A DNA stretch of 64,000 nucleotides from Amaranthus tricolor (lineage: Eukaryota; Streptophyta; Magnoliopsida; Caryophyllales; Amaranthaceae), in the NCBI RefSeq assembly GCF_026212465.1, contig NC_080058.1, positions 11,197,789-11,261,788 of the forward strand, written 5' to 3'. Below the pieces are notes generated by a model, which was not told where the DNA came from, searched no databases, and was given only the letters and a program-made list of their open reading frames with translations. The position numbers and the translations under genes are program-made. This document shows, piece after piece, positions 37,853-49,965 of the stretch (position 1 is the first letter of the stretch; each line of letters starts with the position of its first letter).

Positions 37853-38600
37853 TTAGCGACGGTAGTTTAACTTAACAAATGAAGTATGTAATTTGATATG
37901 GATTTGTTGAACTTGATTGAAATTGTGTTGAATGTTCGATAGCAACATCCTTATTTGAATATGATCGTCTGTTTGTTTTTTATTAAATTCATACTGCATT
38001 CTTGGCGGAATGATTCATCGCCGAAAAGTCTGAGTACTTAACATCAATTCATTCATAATAAACGTGTGATACTACTTTTAAAATATATACATCTACATAT
38101 ATGTTACAATTTACACTCAAAAGACCAACTGTTACAAATATTGAGTATGTACAAATGTTCAATAATTACAAACAGTATTCAAATGTTAATCCTTCTCCTG
38201 TACCCTGTCTAACTGTGACGGTTTACGACGCCTCCTACGATAGTAAGAGGCCGTCGCATGACGCTCGGGTAGGGGAGGTGATTGATAATGGAGGATAAAC
38301 GAGAGAGATGTCGAAGGAAAAAAAAACGCGAACTGAAATGAGGAAGAAGAAGAAACTGGAAAAATAAAAGGACCTAAGTCGCTGTTAGTAACAGCGACTT
38401 TGGGCTTTTAATTTTTTTTTTTTTTTGCTCTTTCGCTGTTACTAACAGCGACTCTTCCCAAACCTAGGTTTGGATGTACGGACGCTTATTTTGGGAAATA
38501 AGTTTTCATGGAGCTTATTTTGGGAAAAAAGTTATTCAATCGTCTTATTTTTTCAAATTTTCGTAATTCCAAATTTGCTATACTCGAAGTACCCAATAGT

Positions 38601-39026
38601 TGTTCTCTCCGTTTACTTTTTATGTACATTTCAATGCAAACTTAAAATTTAAATAATTTCAGTTTTGAGTTTTTGAAAATTTAAAAAATTATATTTGAAA
38701 AATATATATTGAGACGAATCTATCAAAATCTAACATGAATATGTTTTTTCAGAATGGAATAAAAATTTACTAATAAGATAAAAAAACTTAATTATATATG
38801 TAAATGAGAATTTAAAAAATGAAAATTATTACCAGAAAAGAAATTTGACAATTATTATGAGACGGACTTAAATGTAATACATAGAAATTCCTATGGATCT
38901 ATACTATCTAATTGGAATTTTTTTTTTTTGAATAATATCTGATTGGAATTTCGTAGTGAATATGTTGCCAATTATATTGTAGATGAGAATTTAGTTTTCG
39001 ATTTAACCTTTTAATTTTTAGGTTTT
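38601..39026. other. Intergenic, possible decayed MITE
   Basis: AT-rich. TTCTCTCCGTTTACTTTTTA near 38601 and GAGACGGACTTAAATGTAA near 38858 resemble weak Stowaway-type ends in inverse orientation, but the match is too poor to define an element. No gene was seen. Confidence 0.35.
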
Positions 39027-40319
39027 TTAATTTTTATTTAACTTTTTTCTTTTCTTAGCAATCAACCTGCAAAAATTGATCAACATTTGGGCAACAATAT
39101 TTTCTGAATAAGTGATCCTAAACAATAACGATACATCAGATAGACAAACAAATTTCAAGTGTTGAGCCAAGTCTGGATTAAAGATCATCCAGAACACTTG
39201 TTTAACAATATGATAATTCATTAAAGAAAAAACTTTCACTAGTTCACTTGCTATAAGACAGCAGAACAAGTGCACATCTGATCTTCTATATGAATCCATG
39301 TAAGGTAGTAAGTTAAAAGGCCAAATCAATCCAGTAATATCTCTGATATCGAGATAATTTTCAGAACATAACTTTCGAAAGCAGTTGAAAGTATCAATGT
39401 TTCTTATCACTGAGGCGATAAGTGCGACAGGACCCGTCGCCATTTGTTCAAGCAAGGATTTCAAATTCGAAGACTCTAGTTTCGCTTTACTGGACTCTGT
39501 AGAATCAACATCGAAGCAATCTTCTTTTCTATCAGTATCTCTATTGCTGTTCAGTTTGCTGCTGATGGGTTTTCTTCAAGTAAGAAGAATCGAAAGAACT
39601 TTAACAAGACGAGGCAGGCACGAGGGGTCGTAAATTACATCAGCACCCAAACTGCAAAGGCAAGTAAACAACAAAAATTAGATCACAGATTCTAGTAACA
39701 TCAAGCACTCATCATTTTATTATGCCGATGTCATTAAGTCAGACGTACACAACCTAACATTTGTATAACAGAGAAGTTATCCAAAAAAGAAAATAATGTT
39801 CTTTCTATTAGAGAGTTATTCCTAAGAAAAGGTCATACTTTCGAGTAAAATACTCGTTCTTTAAAATTTGTTCTAACCTCGCTTAAGCAACTTCTAGGAG
39901 AAATAAGTAGAAGCAAAGAGCAAGAAGATCCTTCATAGAAAAGCTAGGAAAACTAAACCTTTGGGAAACAACTTATAAGAGATAATAAATTAGTAAATGA
40001 CCATTCTACAAGCAATAACCATTCTTTAATATTCAAAAAGGTCCATGCTCGAGCGTCGAACTGCCCATCCAGTCTAGTCCATGGTTGGATGCATCCATTT
40101 CCCATACTACTAAAGCCTAATCATCCAGTTACTCAAACTCGGCACCAGCCCCATACTACTAAAGCCTAATCATCCAGTTACTCTAACTTGGCACTAGCAC
40201 CACTTATGCCTGCACTCAATAATGATTACAGACGTTTGCCTCCAATGAGACCCGAGACTGTTAAATAGCTAACCAAAAGAAGATGTAACTGGCTGCCTGC
40301 ATTTATCTCTGACCCCTTA

Positions 40320-40893
40320 TGTTAGAGCAAATGCTCTTCCAATGAAGATTCTAACTACAATGAATGATAAAGATTGCAAAATTTAAAAGAAAACAATCAA
40401 ACACATCAAGATTGGAAGGTGGTAAAATCCTAATATCAAATTGATATAAGACTATAAAACCCACCCAACGAATGAAGATAATTGTATTGATTAGAGTTCT
40501 TGATTACACACACTAATCAATTCTAACAATGGAGAATGAAAAACTATAGAGATTACAAGAGTAAATTGAAAACCCCCAATTTCACTCAAGAACCCTAATT
40601 TATGGCTCTCTCTCTAACTAGATCACTCTCACTTACAAGAGGATTACAATGTGTTTCTCTCACTTGATACCACAACAAAAGATGTTTACAATGTGTATTT
40701 ATAAGGTTCATAAGTGTGAAAGAACAGAAAGGAAAAACACGTGCAAACAGAAGCCAAAAAATAGAAGCTGCACTCGAAGCCCTGTAGTCTGTTCGACTGG
40801 AAGCTTAGGTCGAGCGAAACTGCTCAACTGGTCGAGCTACCTTCAGCAGGTCCAGCCAATGTGCTCGAGAGGTCGAATGAGGGTACCGTAACA
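40320..40893 (-). mobile_element. Copia-type solo LTR in the methyltransferase intron
   Basis: Ends TGTTAGAGCAAATG at 40320 and GGTACCGTAACA at 40893, giving the TGTTA..TAACA pattern usual for copia LTRs. On the minus strand it has a TATAAATA box (40696-40703). No coding sequence was seen. The flanking 5 bp do not match, so borders could be slightly off or the copy rearranged. Confidence 0.5.
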
Positions 40894-43681
40894 TTTTGAT
40901 CTTGAGCTTTAAAAGATCCTTCATAAGCCCATTTATTCCAAGCACAAATAGACCACACCATCAAGCTAAAATCGAGATTATGAGCCACACATATCACATT
41001 AAAATTTTTACCATTATACAGAGTAAGCATAGATTCGTCCACAGGAAAACATAAATGTAGGTTATGAATTCCATTAGTTGATGTATTCTATGTTCTCATA
41101 ATTATCCTTAGTTCATACTCTTATAAGAATTTTGTTGCTTGCTTAATTATGTTAAGGCGGAGAATTGGTGAACTCCTTTACCTTATAAAGTTGTTTTAGC
41201 TTTCAAATAACATGCAGAAGGATATAAATTTCCAAGCCTTAAAAGGCGTATTATATGCTAACTCTGAGGATCTTAAATCAAGTATTAGTTTCCTCCCACT
41301 ATTACAAACCCCCAGAAACAACCAAAAAATAAATAAATAAATAAATAAAAGCCAAGGAATGATAACGCCTGAAAAACACAGCATTCACTACTAGGTTTTT
41401 TACTCACTAATCAGTGATACCAGACGGAAAACAAACACCAAGGAGTTATAACTCCTGAAAGAACACAACAATCACGTCTAGGCTGGGTGCACAAGAAGTG
41501 CACAAGATGCAAAGAAAGACGGGAAGGTGCGTGAAGTGGGCCTAGGCAGAGGCGCAGAATACAAAAATCCAAAAAATTTACATCTCTTGGCGTGCACGTT
41601 TTTCCCAACACACCCGCACCTAGACTAGCATAGCCCCATGCAGTTTAGTGTCCCTCGCGCTTTTTATAGCTAAGTCCACAAATATGAGGAAAATCCATCA
41701 AGTGTAGCCGAACAAAATGCAAATGATACTCAAATGTTGGAGTATAAAACAATGCAAGCATAACGTTTGAAAACTACTTACACACAGCAGCAAAACTATC
41801 CAAAAAGGTCACTCAATTAAACGAATTTGATTTTGAAAGCAAATCACAATATCGACAAAAAAAAACTAGTAATTGAGTAGTGAGAGTAACACTAAAACTT
41901 TTTGAAGTGGCATTGACTAGAAAAGTCACAAGAAAGACAACATAAAAAAACATAGAAGACACTAGATTGAAGAACCAATATTATATAGAAGAATATACCA
42001 ATAGAATAATGGAAAACTAATGAAAATTTTTCTTACACAATATCAGGCTGGAATCGCCAAAGCTCACTCTCTTCTGCAGATTCCCATGACAGAGGAATGC
42101 ATTGTACCTTCATCAAATGAACCATTCAACATAAGGCATTACGAATATGCATTCACATAAGAGTTTCATAAAGTTCCTCATAAGTCAAAACTTACCGCAC
42201 ATAAGCTACTGTCACTTTTGTCTAAAGACACATCTAAATTTTCAATCCTATTCATCTTCAAATTAAGCTTTAAGTTTTCTAAACTCGATGCATCACCATC
42301 AGTCAAAACGACCTGCATCAAAATACAAAGTCGAGACTCAAGAAGTAAATCAAAGTGCAGTTCTCTTTTGAAAAAATCTTTGAGATAAGAATTAGCACAT
42401 CTAGAAAGGATCAACATCCAAGGAAAAAGAAGGTCCACATTACCAACAAGCTATCCTTCAAAAATGAACATGAAGAAGAGGTTGTAGCACTAACATATTG
42501 ACAAGACTCTAAGGGGGTATGTGCCTATTTGGTATGAGCTTTTTAGTTTTAAATAAAGGATAAAGGATTCACATAACTCATTCCATTATCTAGTGTATGC
42601 TATGCGATTGGCTTAACCCAATCCCTTTCATAAGGGTAATAGATACCTCCAAATTGCTACCGCTCATTTCTCATAGAAATCAATTCCTTTCTCTGGTACT
42701 CTCTATCTTCACATTCTCTTACAAGTTACATCTCTTTACACAAAACAAATAATAACATTCAACATCACTCAATTTGGGCAAGAAAATAGAGCTCCATAAT
42801 TGAAAATTGAGGAATTCATTCTTAACACAACAATGAACATTGAATGGCAACTCTATTCTAGCCCTAAGAAATAAAAAGTGTTGAAAAACATTAAATCCAG
42901 GAAAATAATTAGCCACTTTTTGTCAGAGAAGAATAGGGGTTGAAATAATGAGTGTACCTTGTACAATGTCAAATATAAGACAAACATAAATCACTAATGA
43001 GTAAAGAGTCATATGAATACGTTGTGATATTATGAAGGAATGTATAGTAAAACAAACCTGAGAAGCTTTGACATGATTAAGGCAAACGCCAAACAGACCT
43101 ACACCAGAGCCAACCTGTTTAAATTCAGCACATGAAAGAGTAGAATCATTATAACCAACAGTGTCAAACAGTCCATATTAGCACATAAAGTACTAGAATA
43201 ACAGAATTAACAAATTACTACACAGAACAAGTCAATTTTATTTACTTGATTGACAACAGTTTCAATGGGTCAAGTATAGAAGATAGATAATGGAAAAGGC
43301 ATATGGAAAAAATTAAGCGACTAGTGTGCTACTAATTGCAACTTGATTTCCTAACTAAAATCACAAAGTTCTTTCACTAGACCCAACAGAATTTCTTATA
43401 TTGTTCAACATATGAATCTATCCAAAGAAATTTCATGGCTAATACTTCACCTCAAAACATGACTTCTTCGTAAAAACTTCAGGGTATGAAAGAATAAACT
43501 CCGACAGAAAAAAGACTAGAAGGCCAAAGAGCACACCTACACATAACATAACACAATTAGCTTAACTGGACATGACAAATGAATTAAGTAAATTACAACA
43601 CCAACAGAAACCAGAAATTTTCTGTGTGGGACCAACTAGATCAAATCCACCAACAAGAACAAACATGAAACACCACAAGCT

Positions 43682-43727
43682 ATATACATGATATAGCTGT
43701 AATATTTTGCAGCTATATCATGTATAT
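43682..43727. repeat. Perfect 18-bp inverted repeat (hairpin)
   Basis: Arms 43682-43699 (ATATACATGATATAGCTG) and 43710-43727 are exact inverse copies separated by 10 bases. It lies in an intron of the methyltransferase-like gene. It could form a stem in RNA or be a tiny foldback element; no target duplication was recognised. Confidence 0.85.
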
Positions 43728-46700
43728 TTTGCAATTCATGATAAAACATGGCTAATAGAATCATACCATTACTACCATTACAACCAAAGAGGATCATTTA
43801 ATATTTAGTTCGACATAAATGTCTTTACAAGAAATGCTTGATCTAACCATGGTACACATATAGTTGTGAGATTAAGAAGAATCATCATTACAACACCTCT
43901 CAAAGGGTTACCAATTTGCTCATATTTAATATTGACAAACATAATAGTGGGAAAACTCCAAAAGAACTGAAAAACTTACCCAGTGTCCCCTTGAAGCTTA
44001 TGGAGAGAATATTGCAATGGTACAACCATCTGCATTTGACCCCAATGACTAGGCACTTGACAACAAATTACCAAAGGAAAAAAATCTTAGAAAAACTTAG
44101 AATCCACAAAAAACCTCCTTGCTAAATGCCTATCAATTCAAATCAATTAATAGTCAATAGTTCTTACCATCGTTAAAAAGAAACGATACGCGTTTCACAA
44201 TCCATGAGCTTTCATTAGCTGGTGCATCTTCCTGAATTCCGAAATTCATACACAACAACACAGTGCACATGGTAAATAAGAATATAAAATTTTCAAAACC
44301 ACACAGAAGTAATGACCCCTAACCAGAACTGACTGTTAGAGAAGCCATTTAGTCAGCATATCGCTCATAAAATTCATCCAAGACATTTCCACCAGAAGAT
44401 TCCACTTCTTTAATGAGCTTCTTCAGCAAATTTTTTAAGTAAGGTGCATAATAGTTATAATCCTGCAATAAGCGCAAGCAGTCATGGATTCTGATTTAGC
44501 AACAAACTCTTATAGCTAGAACGACCTGAGCTCAATTAGAGCTCCAAGAGGAGGAAAGGCCCACAATCACAAGATGAATTCAGAAGTAAAAGAAGGGAAA
44601 AATAGACATTTGTCCATCCAATTTAGCATACAGAGGAAAAAAATCGGGACCTTACAAGGTACGCTGAGAAAAATATTCATTTGAGGCCACGCCCAAGGAG
44701 TATACCCTCAACGCATTATTTCTCTCTCTTGTCAATTACTACATTTATTTCTTGTTACTACACAATTTCTCTTCCTTCTTTGAGTGTAGTAGTGACTTAG
44801 TGTACGAGCTACCTCCATTGTTGCAGGGATAAACTTGGTGGTAAAGGAAAAAAAGTCCTGCAGAAGGCAGTCGGAAGCCAGCGTACTGCGGGTACATCAA
44901 AATATCCTCCAAGGGAAACCCTCCACATATTGTGGACAGATGTTCCGCCTAGTCTACTAGTCAAATCATCCACAATTGTTAAGGGAAGAAAAGAAGGCCC
45001 ATTGTCGAAAATTTTAAGGGGCGAGAGGGGGTTTTGTCGCCATGGCGCCATGAACTTTTTCCCCTTATATAACATATATAATGACAACTTCAAAAAATAT
45101 AATAATGGTTGCATAAGTGGTCACACTAATATTTTAATAGCTAAGAGATCAAGTTTTCAAACCTTTGCCCCCTCTTTTTTTTAACACAATTTTGAAAGTC
45201 CAAATTTCAAACCTTTGCCCCCCTAACCTTTTGAACCAAGTTTTGCTTTTGCCACTTCCTTTATTACCCTCATCACCTCATGCAAACATTTTAGATACAA
45301 ATCACTGGTTTTTATTCCTTTCTTTCTGGGCCAAAGATAGTGCATGATATAGAGCATTTCTAACTGAACAAATGCATATCAACAAAAGATCTTCACCTTT
45401 TTCAATAAAATGGCAAATTAGAGAGCATATTCACTAGAATATGTAGAATAGAACTAATTGTGAACCTTTTATAATAATAACAAAATTAAACAAAACCCAT
45501 TAACCCATTACTCTACAATGTTCCGTCTACTGAAATAAATCATAAAGTATAATACTAGCAAAACAAATTAACTATCATCTCAGCAAAGAACCCAAAAAAA
45601 CGCAGACAGAATTAGCATTTCACATATGTTCCAAAAACAACTATTGATTCAAAACTATCTCAATCACAGTAAGGAAATTGTAACTTGGGTCATTTACAAA
45701 ATACAATAATGTCAACCAATCAAAATCTAATCAAATCACTATCAAAGGGGAGATCATGTCTTCTCATCTGGGTTCGATTCTCCGTACCCCTCCCCTCCAC
45801 TCAACCTACCCTTTGCCCGAAAAAACATATATCAAATTGAATGATAGCTTACACTGTTATTAATGAAATATGTCCAAATAAATTCTTGCACATCCTCCGA
45901 AATAAAGCCACACCAACACTTTTTGCACAAAATGCGAGGGGTTGTTTAATCTAGAACTAAGAAACAAGAAGGAGATATATTTGATGCAGCATATTTGAGA
46001 AATATGGTAAAAATGGTAATTATATTTCTACGTTTTTACCTTGCAAAGGAATTTAAACAATCTAAAGGTTCCAAAGAGAGAAAAGCTGAGACTAAGTACT
46101 GCTTAGCAAGTTCCAGATTGGCCATATCGAGCTTCAGGTTGTGGTTCGACATGGCCAATTATATGCAAGTGTTCAGGAGAGTTCGCAACAGGTTTAGGTT
46201 ATTGTGAGAGCACTATCAATGGTGAGTAAAAAAACATTTTCTCACCAATTTTTCTCTACACTTTTCCTTTTCACCATATTAAATTTTGTGTTAAATATAT
46301 TTACTAATTTAATTTATCTTATTAATGAGAAAACAAAACAATTTCCTCATTGCTTGTCTACTTTCTCCCTTCTACTTTTTTTACTCTACCCCTCCTCTTA
46401 GTTTTTATTTTAAAATTTAGGGATATTATCAACGGTACCCCTGTATTATAGCAATTTATCAATGGTACCCATGTTAATTTCAATGGTACCCCCCAACTAT
46501 ATGTTATTTACAACCGTGACACTATTGTACTTTTTTCCATTAAATGCACGTTAAATCTCAAATTTGACCTAACCATGGTTAATTTCTTCTTCTTCCCTTT
46601 TCCCTTTCCTCTTCCTGCTCTCCTTCCATGGCTGCTTCATCTCAAGCCCGACAATGATCAAACCCGAATATGCAGAAAGTACCAGCTGTTTCCTCCACTC

Positions 46701-46901
46701 CTCCCTAAGTCTTCCTTCTTAATTCCCCCTCTTAATATATACTCTTCTCTTCTTCCTTACTCCAATCTTTTACCACTTTCTTCTTTCTCTATCTTCCTCT
46801 GTTTTTTCCTTCATTAATCAAGCTTTGAGCTTTCTCATTAATGGCTGACTATAAAACCCTAACCCACTGAAACCCTCTTGTAAAACTGTAAATTTAGCTT
46901 G

Positions 46902-47010
46902 ATGAAACTTTACCCACATAAAATGAAGCAATTTTGTGCTATATTGTTGCTCTTTTCTCTTTACCCTTATCTGTTTTCCCCTGTTTTTTCTGATTCTCCT
47001 CCTCATAATG
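46902..47010 (+). pseudogene. Captured first exon coding a signal peptide
   Basis: ATG 46902 opens MKLYPHKMKQFCAILLLFSL and continues to a hydrophobic, then polar stretch (PVFSDSPPHNG), ending AATG|GTAAAA at a good splice donor. It looks like the first exon of a secreted or receptor gene. Its source is not identified. The same exon with one changed codon is in duplicate block B (about 51611-51719). Confidence 0.6.
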
Positions 47011-47049
47011 GTAAAAACTAGAGATGCCCAGAACAACGCGAGCCAATAG

Positions 47050-48006
47050 TAGGGCTGGCAAAAGCTAACCCAACCTGCTAAACTGATCTGAAACCGACTC
47101 GAAATTAGCGGGTTTGGGTTTAGATTTTTGACCCAATTAATTAAATGGGTTAACCCGACCTGGTCTGTTTATTAAATGGGTTAGGTTCAGGTTGAATATT
47201 TAAACCCGAAAAAAACCTGTTTAACCCATTGATTAAATGTGTCAGTCAGGTCAGGTCGACCCATATTATCTGATATTTCTCTGTTCTCTAATCTCTTTGC
47301 CTTCTTCTCTCTTCTCACTACCATCTTCTTCTCTCTTTGGGTTTAGATTTTAATGTTCATTGCTGTTACTGTTATTTTCATTGTTCTTAATGCTCGATTT
47401 TTTCGATTTTGTTTGTGTTCAATTCTTCATAATAATATACAAGTAGATTATGTATATTGAGTTCTTTGTGTATTTTCCTTTGGCGTTTGCTTTTGTATTT
47501 TCATTTGGTTGTTCTTGGGAGTAATCATGTCAATGATTCTACTGCTTTAGAATCAAATCCCATTAGAATTGAGACTTTTAATTCTATACCTATCTCCAAA
47601 GATGTTGTTAAATCAATTGATGATGAATCTGAAATTGGGTTAAGTGATGATCCCATAAAGGTATCATTGCACAATGAGTCTGATTTGAGTAAAAATAATG
47701 TCGAAATCTGATATTTTTAGGTAATGGATATTTTTCACAATGATTTTGTTTGAAGCATGTTTACTATGAAATGTGAATATATTATATGGGTCAAATGACC
47801 TGAAATATATGGGTTCAATTACCTGAAAAAAAAAGCAGGTTAAATGGGTCATTAGCAGGTTGACCCGACTTGCTACAGATCAGGTCGGGGTTTCAATTTT
47901 TGACCCATTTAATTAAACAGGTTAGGTTCAGGTTAAGGGTCTATTGACCCATTTATATATGACCCGAACCTGAAAATGACCTAACCCGACCTGTTTGACA
48001 CCCCTA
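47050..48006. mobile_element. Non-autonomous hAT element 1
   Basis: Flanked by exact 8-bp GCCAATAG at 47042-47049 and 48007-48014. Ends TAGGGCTGGCAAA and TTTGACACCCCTA are inverse with 11 of 13 matches. Subterminal parts are filled with AATGGGTTAACCCG and GACCCATTTAATT modules in both orientations, typical of hAT transposase binding arrays. 957 bp with no transposase. Confidence 0.95.
47457..47711 (+). CDS. Short ORF inside hAT element 1, unknown
   Basis: Opens at the TTG of 47457 rather than at an ATG, and codes 84 residues: a hydrophobic N-terminal stretch (FLWRLLLYFHLVVLG) followed by a polar acidic tail with repeated SDDP/DDES themes. The same frame is kept in the second copy (52166-52420), where one codon differs. 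No family was recognised. It could be a captured exon of a host gene or part of an ancestral hAT leader. Coding status is doubtful. Confidence 0.25.
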   Translation: MSSLCIFLWRLLLYFHLVVLGSNHVNDSTALESNPIRIETFNSIPISKDVVKSIDDESEIGLSDDPIKVSLHNESDLSKNNVEI

Positions 48007-48029
48007 GCCAATAGCAATATAACCAGCTT

Positions 48030-48395
48030 GCGAACCTGCCACCCGCTATATACCTTAAAGGTAACAGCATCAATGGTGAGATTCCAGTTGAAATTAGTCA
48101 ATTACAGAATCTTCATGTGCTGGATCTCAGTGAAAAAAAATTCACATGCAGCATTCCATCAGAATTTTCCAACCTCACGAACCTTGAAATGCTAGTCCTC
48201 TCGAGGAATCAGTTGACTGGAGAAATTCCAACATCGATGCAAAGCCTAAATTTCTTATTAAAGTTCAATGTATCCTTCCACAATCTCGACGGATCGATAC
48301 CAACAGGTGGTCAGTTTGACACTTTTACAGAATCTAGCTATATGGGGAATCTCAGGCTATGCGGCCGAGTTCTACAGCATCATCCTTGTCGAGTT
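48030..48395 (+). pseudogene. Captured LRR fragment, PSY1R/PSKR-like receptor kinase
   Basis: Reads [19 protein letters not shown], then [42 protein letters not shown], then [12 protein letters not shown] and GNLRLCG. The [15 protein letters not shown]-type end is the boundary between the last LRR and the juxtamembrane segment in PSY1R/PSKR-type receptors. Only about 120 residues are present, without transmembrane or kinase parts. It begins right after the hAT target duplication, so the hAT split the captured sequence. Confidence 0.8.
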
Positions 48396-48520
48396 TGATG
48401 AACTGGATTTCGTTGTCGAGCAACAAATTGAGTGGAGTTATACCATCTTGGATTGGTAAATAGAGTATCTTGCCATTCTCAAGCTCTCGAACAACTCGTT
48501 TTATGGTGAAATCCCACCTG
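48395..48520 (+). pseudogene. Captured LRR fragment, BRI1-like receptor kinase
   Basis: Follows the PSY1R-like piece directly. It reads MNWISLSSNKLSGVIPSWIG, then after a one-base frame change EYLAILKLSNNSFYGEIPPE. This NWISLS..LAILKLSNNSF series is characteristic of the LRRs near the end of BRI1-family ectodomains. Its source gene therefore differs from the PSY1R-like fragment. The fragment ends exactly where the right terminal repeat begins. Confidence 0.72.
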
Positions 48521-48739
48521 AGATGAAGCAACCATGGAAGGAGAGAAGGAAGAGGAGAGGGAAAAGAGAAGAAGAAGAAACTAACCATGGTTAGGTCAAA
48601 TTCGAGATTTAACGGCATTTAACGGAAAAAGTACAATAGTGTCACGGTTGTAATTAGCATATAGTTGGGGGGTACCATTGGAATTAACGTGGGTACCATT
48701 GATAAATTGCTATAACACAAGGGTACCATTGATAATATC

Positions 48740-49965
48740 TAGGGCTGGCAAAAGCTGACCCGACCTGCTAACCTGATCTGAAACCGACCCGAAATTAGCG
48801 GGTTTGGGTTTAGATTTTTGACCCAATTAATTAAATGGGTCAACCCGACCTGATCTGTTTATTAAATGGGTTAGGTTCAGGTTGAATATTTAAACCCGAA
48901 AAAAACCTATTTAACCCATTTATTAAATGGGTCAATCAGGTCAGGTCGATCCATATTTAACCCATTTAATAACCCATTGAAATTTTCTTAAATAAAGAGT
49001 AAAGACTGATTGACTGAAAGACCAAAGACATAAAGCGGTAAACCCTAAATGCTAAACAATTGCCGATTTGCGCCTCAACTTGTTCGTCACTTCCTCTTCT
49101 CCTTCCTCTTCTCTCTTTTGTGCGATTCTGCGACCTACCGCCGTCTGCCTACACCTTCAGACCTTCTCCTTCCTCTTCTCTCCGGCAGCTTCTTCTCTTC
49201 TCCTTCATCTTCTCTGCGGCACCAAGGTAAGTATTATTAACACATAAAAGTCCGATTTTTCTGTTTTTTTTTATCGATTTTATTTTTTTAGATTTGAATT
49301 GTGTTCGATTTTTTTTTTGTTTGATTTTGATGTTCATTGCTGGAACTGATTTTCTCTCTTTAATTCTTCATAATAATTTGGTTCGTGTTTGTGTTATTTA
49401 GGGTTCGATTTTTTCAAATTTGTTGGGATTTCATTTTTACTAAACTGGTAATTTGCATCTTGTTTTTTATTTCATTTTTCTGTTTCATTTTTATCGATTT
49501 TTTTTATTTTTTCGATTTTTCTGTTTGTGTTATGTTTACTCCATTTTTCTTTATGTTTCGCAAGATTCATATGTTCTGTGCTTGTTGCTTCATCGGTTTA
49601 TTTCAGGTTTTTTTTAATTTTTATTTTACTGTAATATTGTGTAATCTGTATAATCTTTGGTTGTATACTGTATAATTTTTATTCTTTTGAATGAAAGCTT
49701 TTGATAATCATGTTTAATTTTATTATGAAATGTAAATATAATATTTGGGTCAAATGACCTGAAATATATAGGGTTTAATGACCCATTTAATTAGCAGGTT
49801 AAATGGGTCATTAGCAGGTTGACCCGACCTGCTACAGATCAGGTCGGGGTTTCAATTTTTGACCCATTTAATTAAATGGGTCAGGTTCAGGTCAAGGGTC
49901 TATTGACCCATTTATATATGACCCGAACCTGAAAATGATCCAACCCGACCTGTTTGAAACCAATA
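48740..49965. mobile_element. hAT element 2 inserted in the Pack-MULE terminal repeat
   Basis: Flanked by exact 8-bp ATAATATC at 48732-48739 and 49966-49973. Starts TAGGGCTGGCAAA and ends TTTGAAACCAATA, a worn inverse. Same subterminal GACCCATTTAATT modules as element 1 but a different interior: a CT-rich leader (49075-49225) with a GTAAGT donor near 49226, as in the 5' part of an autonomous parent. No transposase ORF remains. Confidence 0.9.

Larger units (their letters stand above)
36985..38600 (+). mobile_element. MULE-like element carrying a GRF zinc-finger gene
   Basis: Long inverted ends. AAAATAAGCGTCCGTACATCC at 37075-37095 has its inverse GGATGTACGGACGCTTATTT at 38471-38490, and outside it AATAAG/CTTATT-rich sequence extends the match to about 36985 and 38600. 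Both ends carry perfect TCGCTGTTA..TAACAGCGA palindromes. The interior holds a small promoter, a leader exon, an intron and a coding exon. It inserted just upstream of the aminotransferase-like gene start (36783). The 9-bp duplication was not identified. Confidence 0.7.
39027..46152 (-). pseudogene. FAM86/EEF2KMT-like SAM-dependent methyltransferase, decayed
   Basis: Exons traced on the minus strand: 46040-46152 (MSNHNLKLD.., SAFLSLEPLDCL), 45853-45918, 44334-44462 (APYLKNLLKKLIKEVE), 44168-44231 (VSFLFNDG), 43980-44029 (VVPLQYSLHKLQGDTG), 43451-43536 (WPSSLF, LSEFILSYPEVF), 43058-43114 (VGSGVGLFG, SAM motif I), 42196-42312 (VVLTDGDASSLENLK), 42037-42107 (PLSWESAEESELW) and a terminal exon up to 39651 (GADVIYDPSCLP; IASVIRNIDTFN; PFNLLPYMDSYRR). 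This order fits plant relatives of eEF2-lysine methyltransferase (Methyltransf_16). Lesions: TAA at 44349-44351, one extra T near 43510, TGA at 39576-39578, and a probable 1-bp loss in exon 45853-45918. The 3' frame runs on to 39027, beyond the family's usual end. Confidence 0.87.
46356..48006 (+). repeat. Duplicate block A (partner of 51065-52714)
   Basis: 1651 bp that recur at 51065-52714. By eye I count about 13 substitutions and one single-base indel, so roughly 99% identity. The block includes 64 bp outside the Pack-MULE, its left terminal repeat, its first exon, and the whole hAT at 47050-48006. This copy is the donor-like one, because the Pack-MULE continues beyond it. Confidence 0.93.

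Noticed and set aside
40105..40197. Direct repeat of about 45 bp (CCATACTACTAAAGCC..)
   Set aside because: Simple local tandem duplication in an intron, without other features; not reported as a separate feature.
44809..45114. 101-residue minus-strand ORF in the methyltransferase intron
   Set aside because: No family match and opposite frames equally open; flanking true exons are joined across it by clear GT-AG borders.
46575..46817. FFFPFPFPLP-rich ORF repeated at 51284 and 17550
   Set aside because: Generated by the pyrimidine-rich part of the Pack-MULE terminal repeat; similarity between copies reflects the repeat, not a protein.
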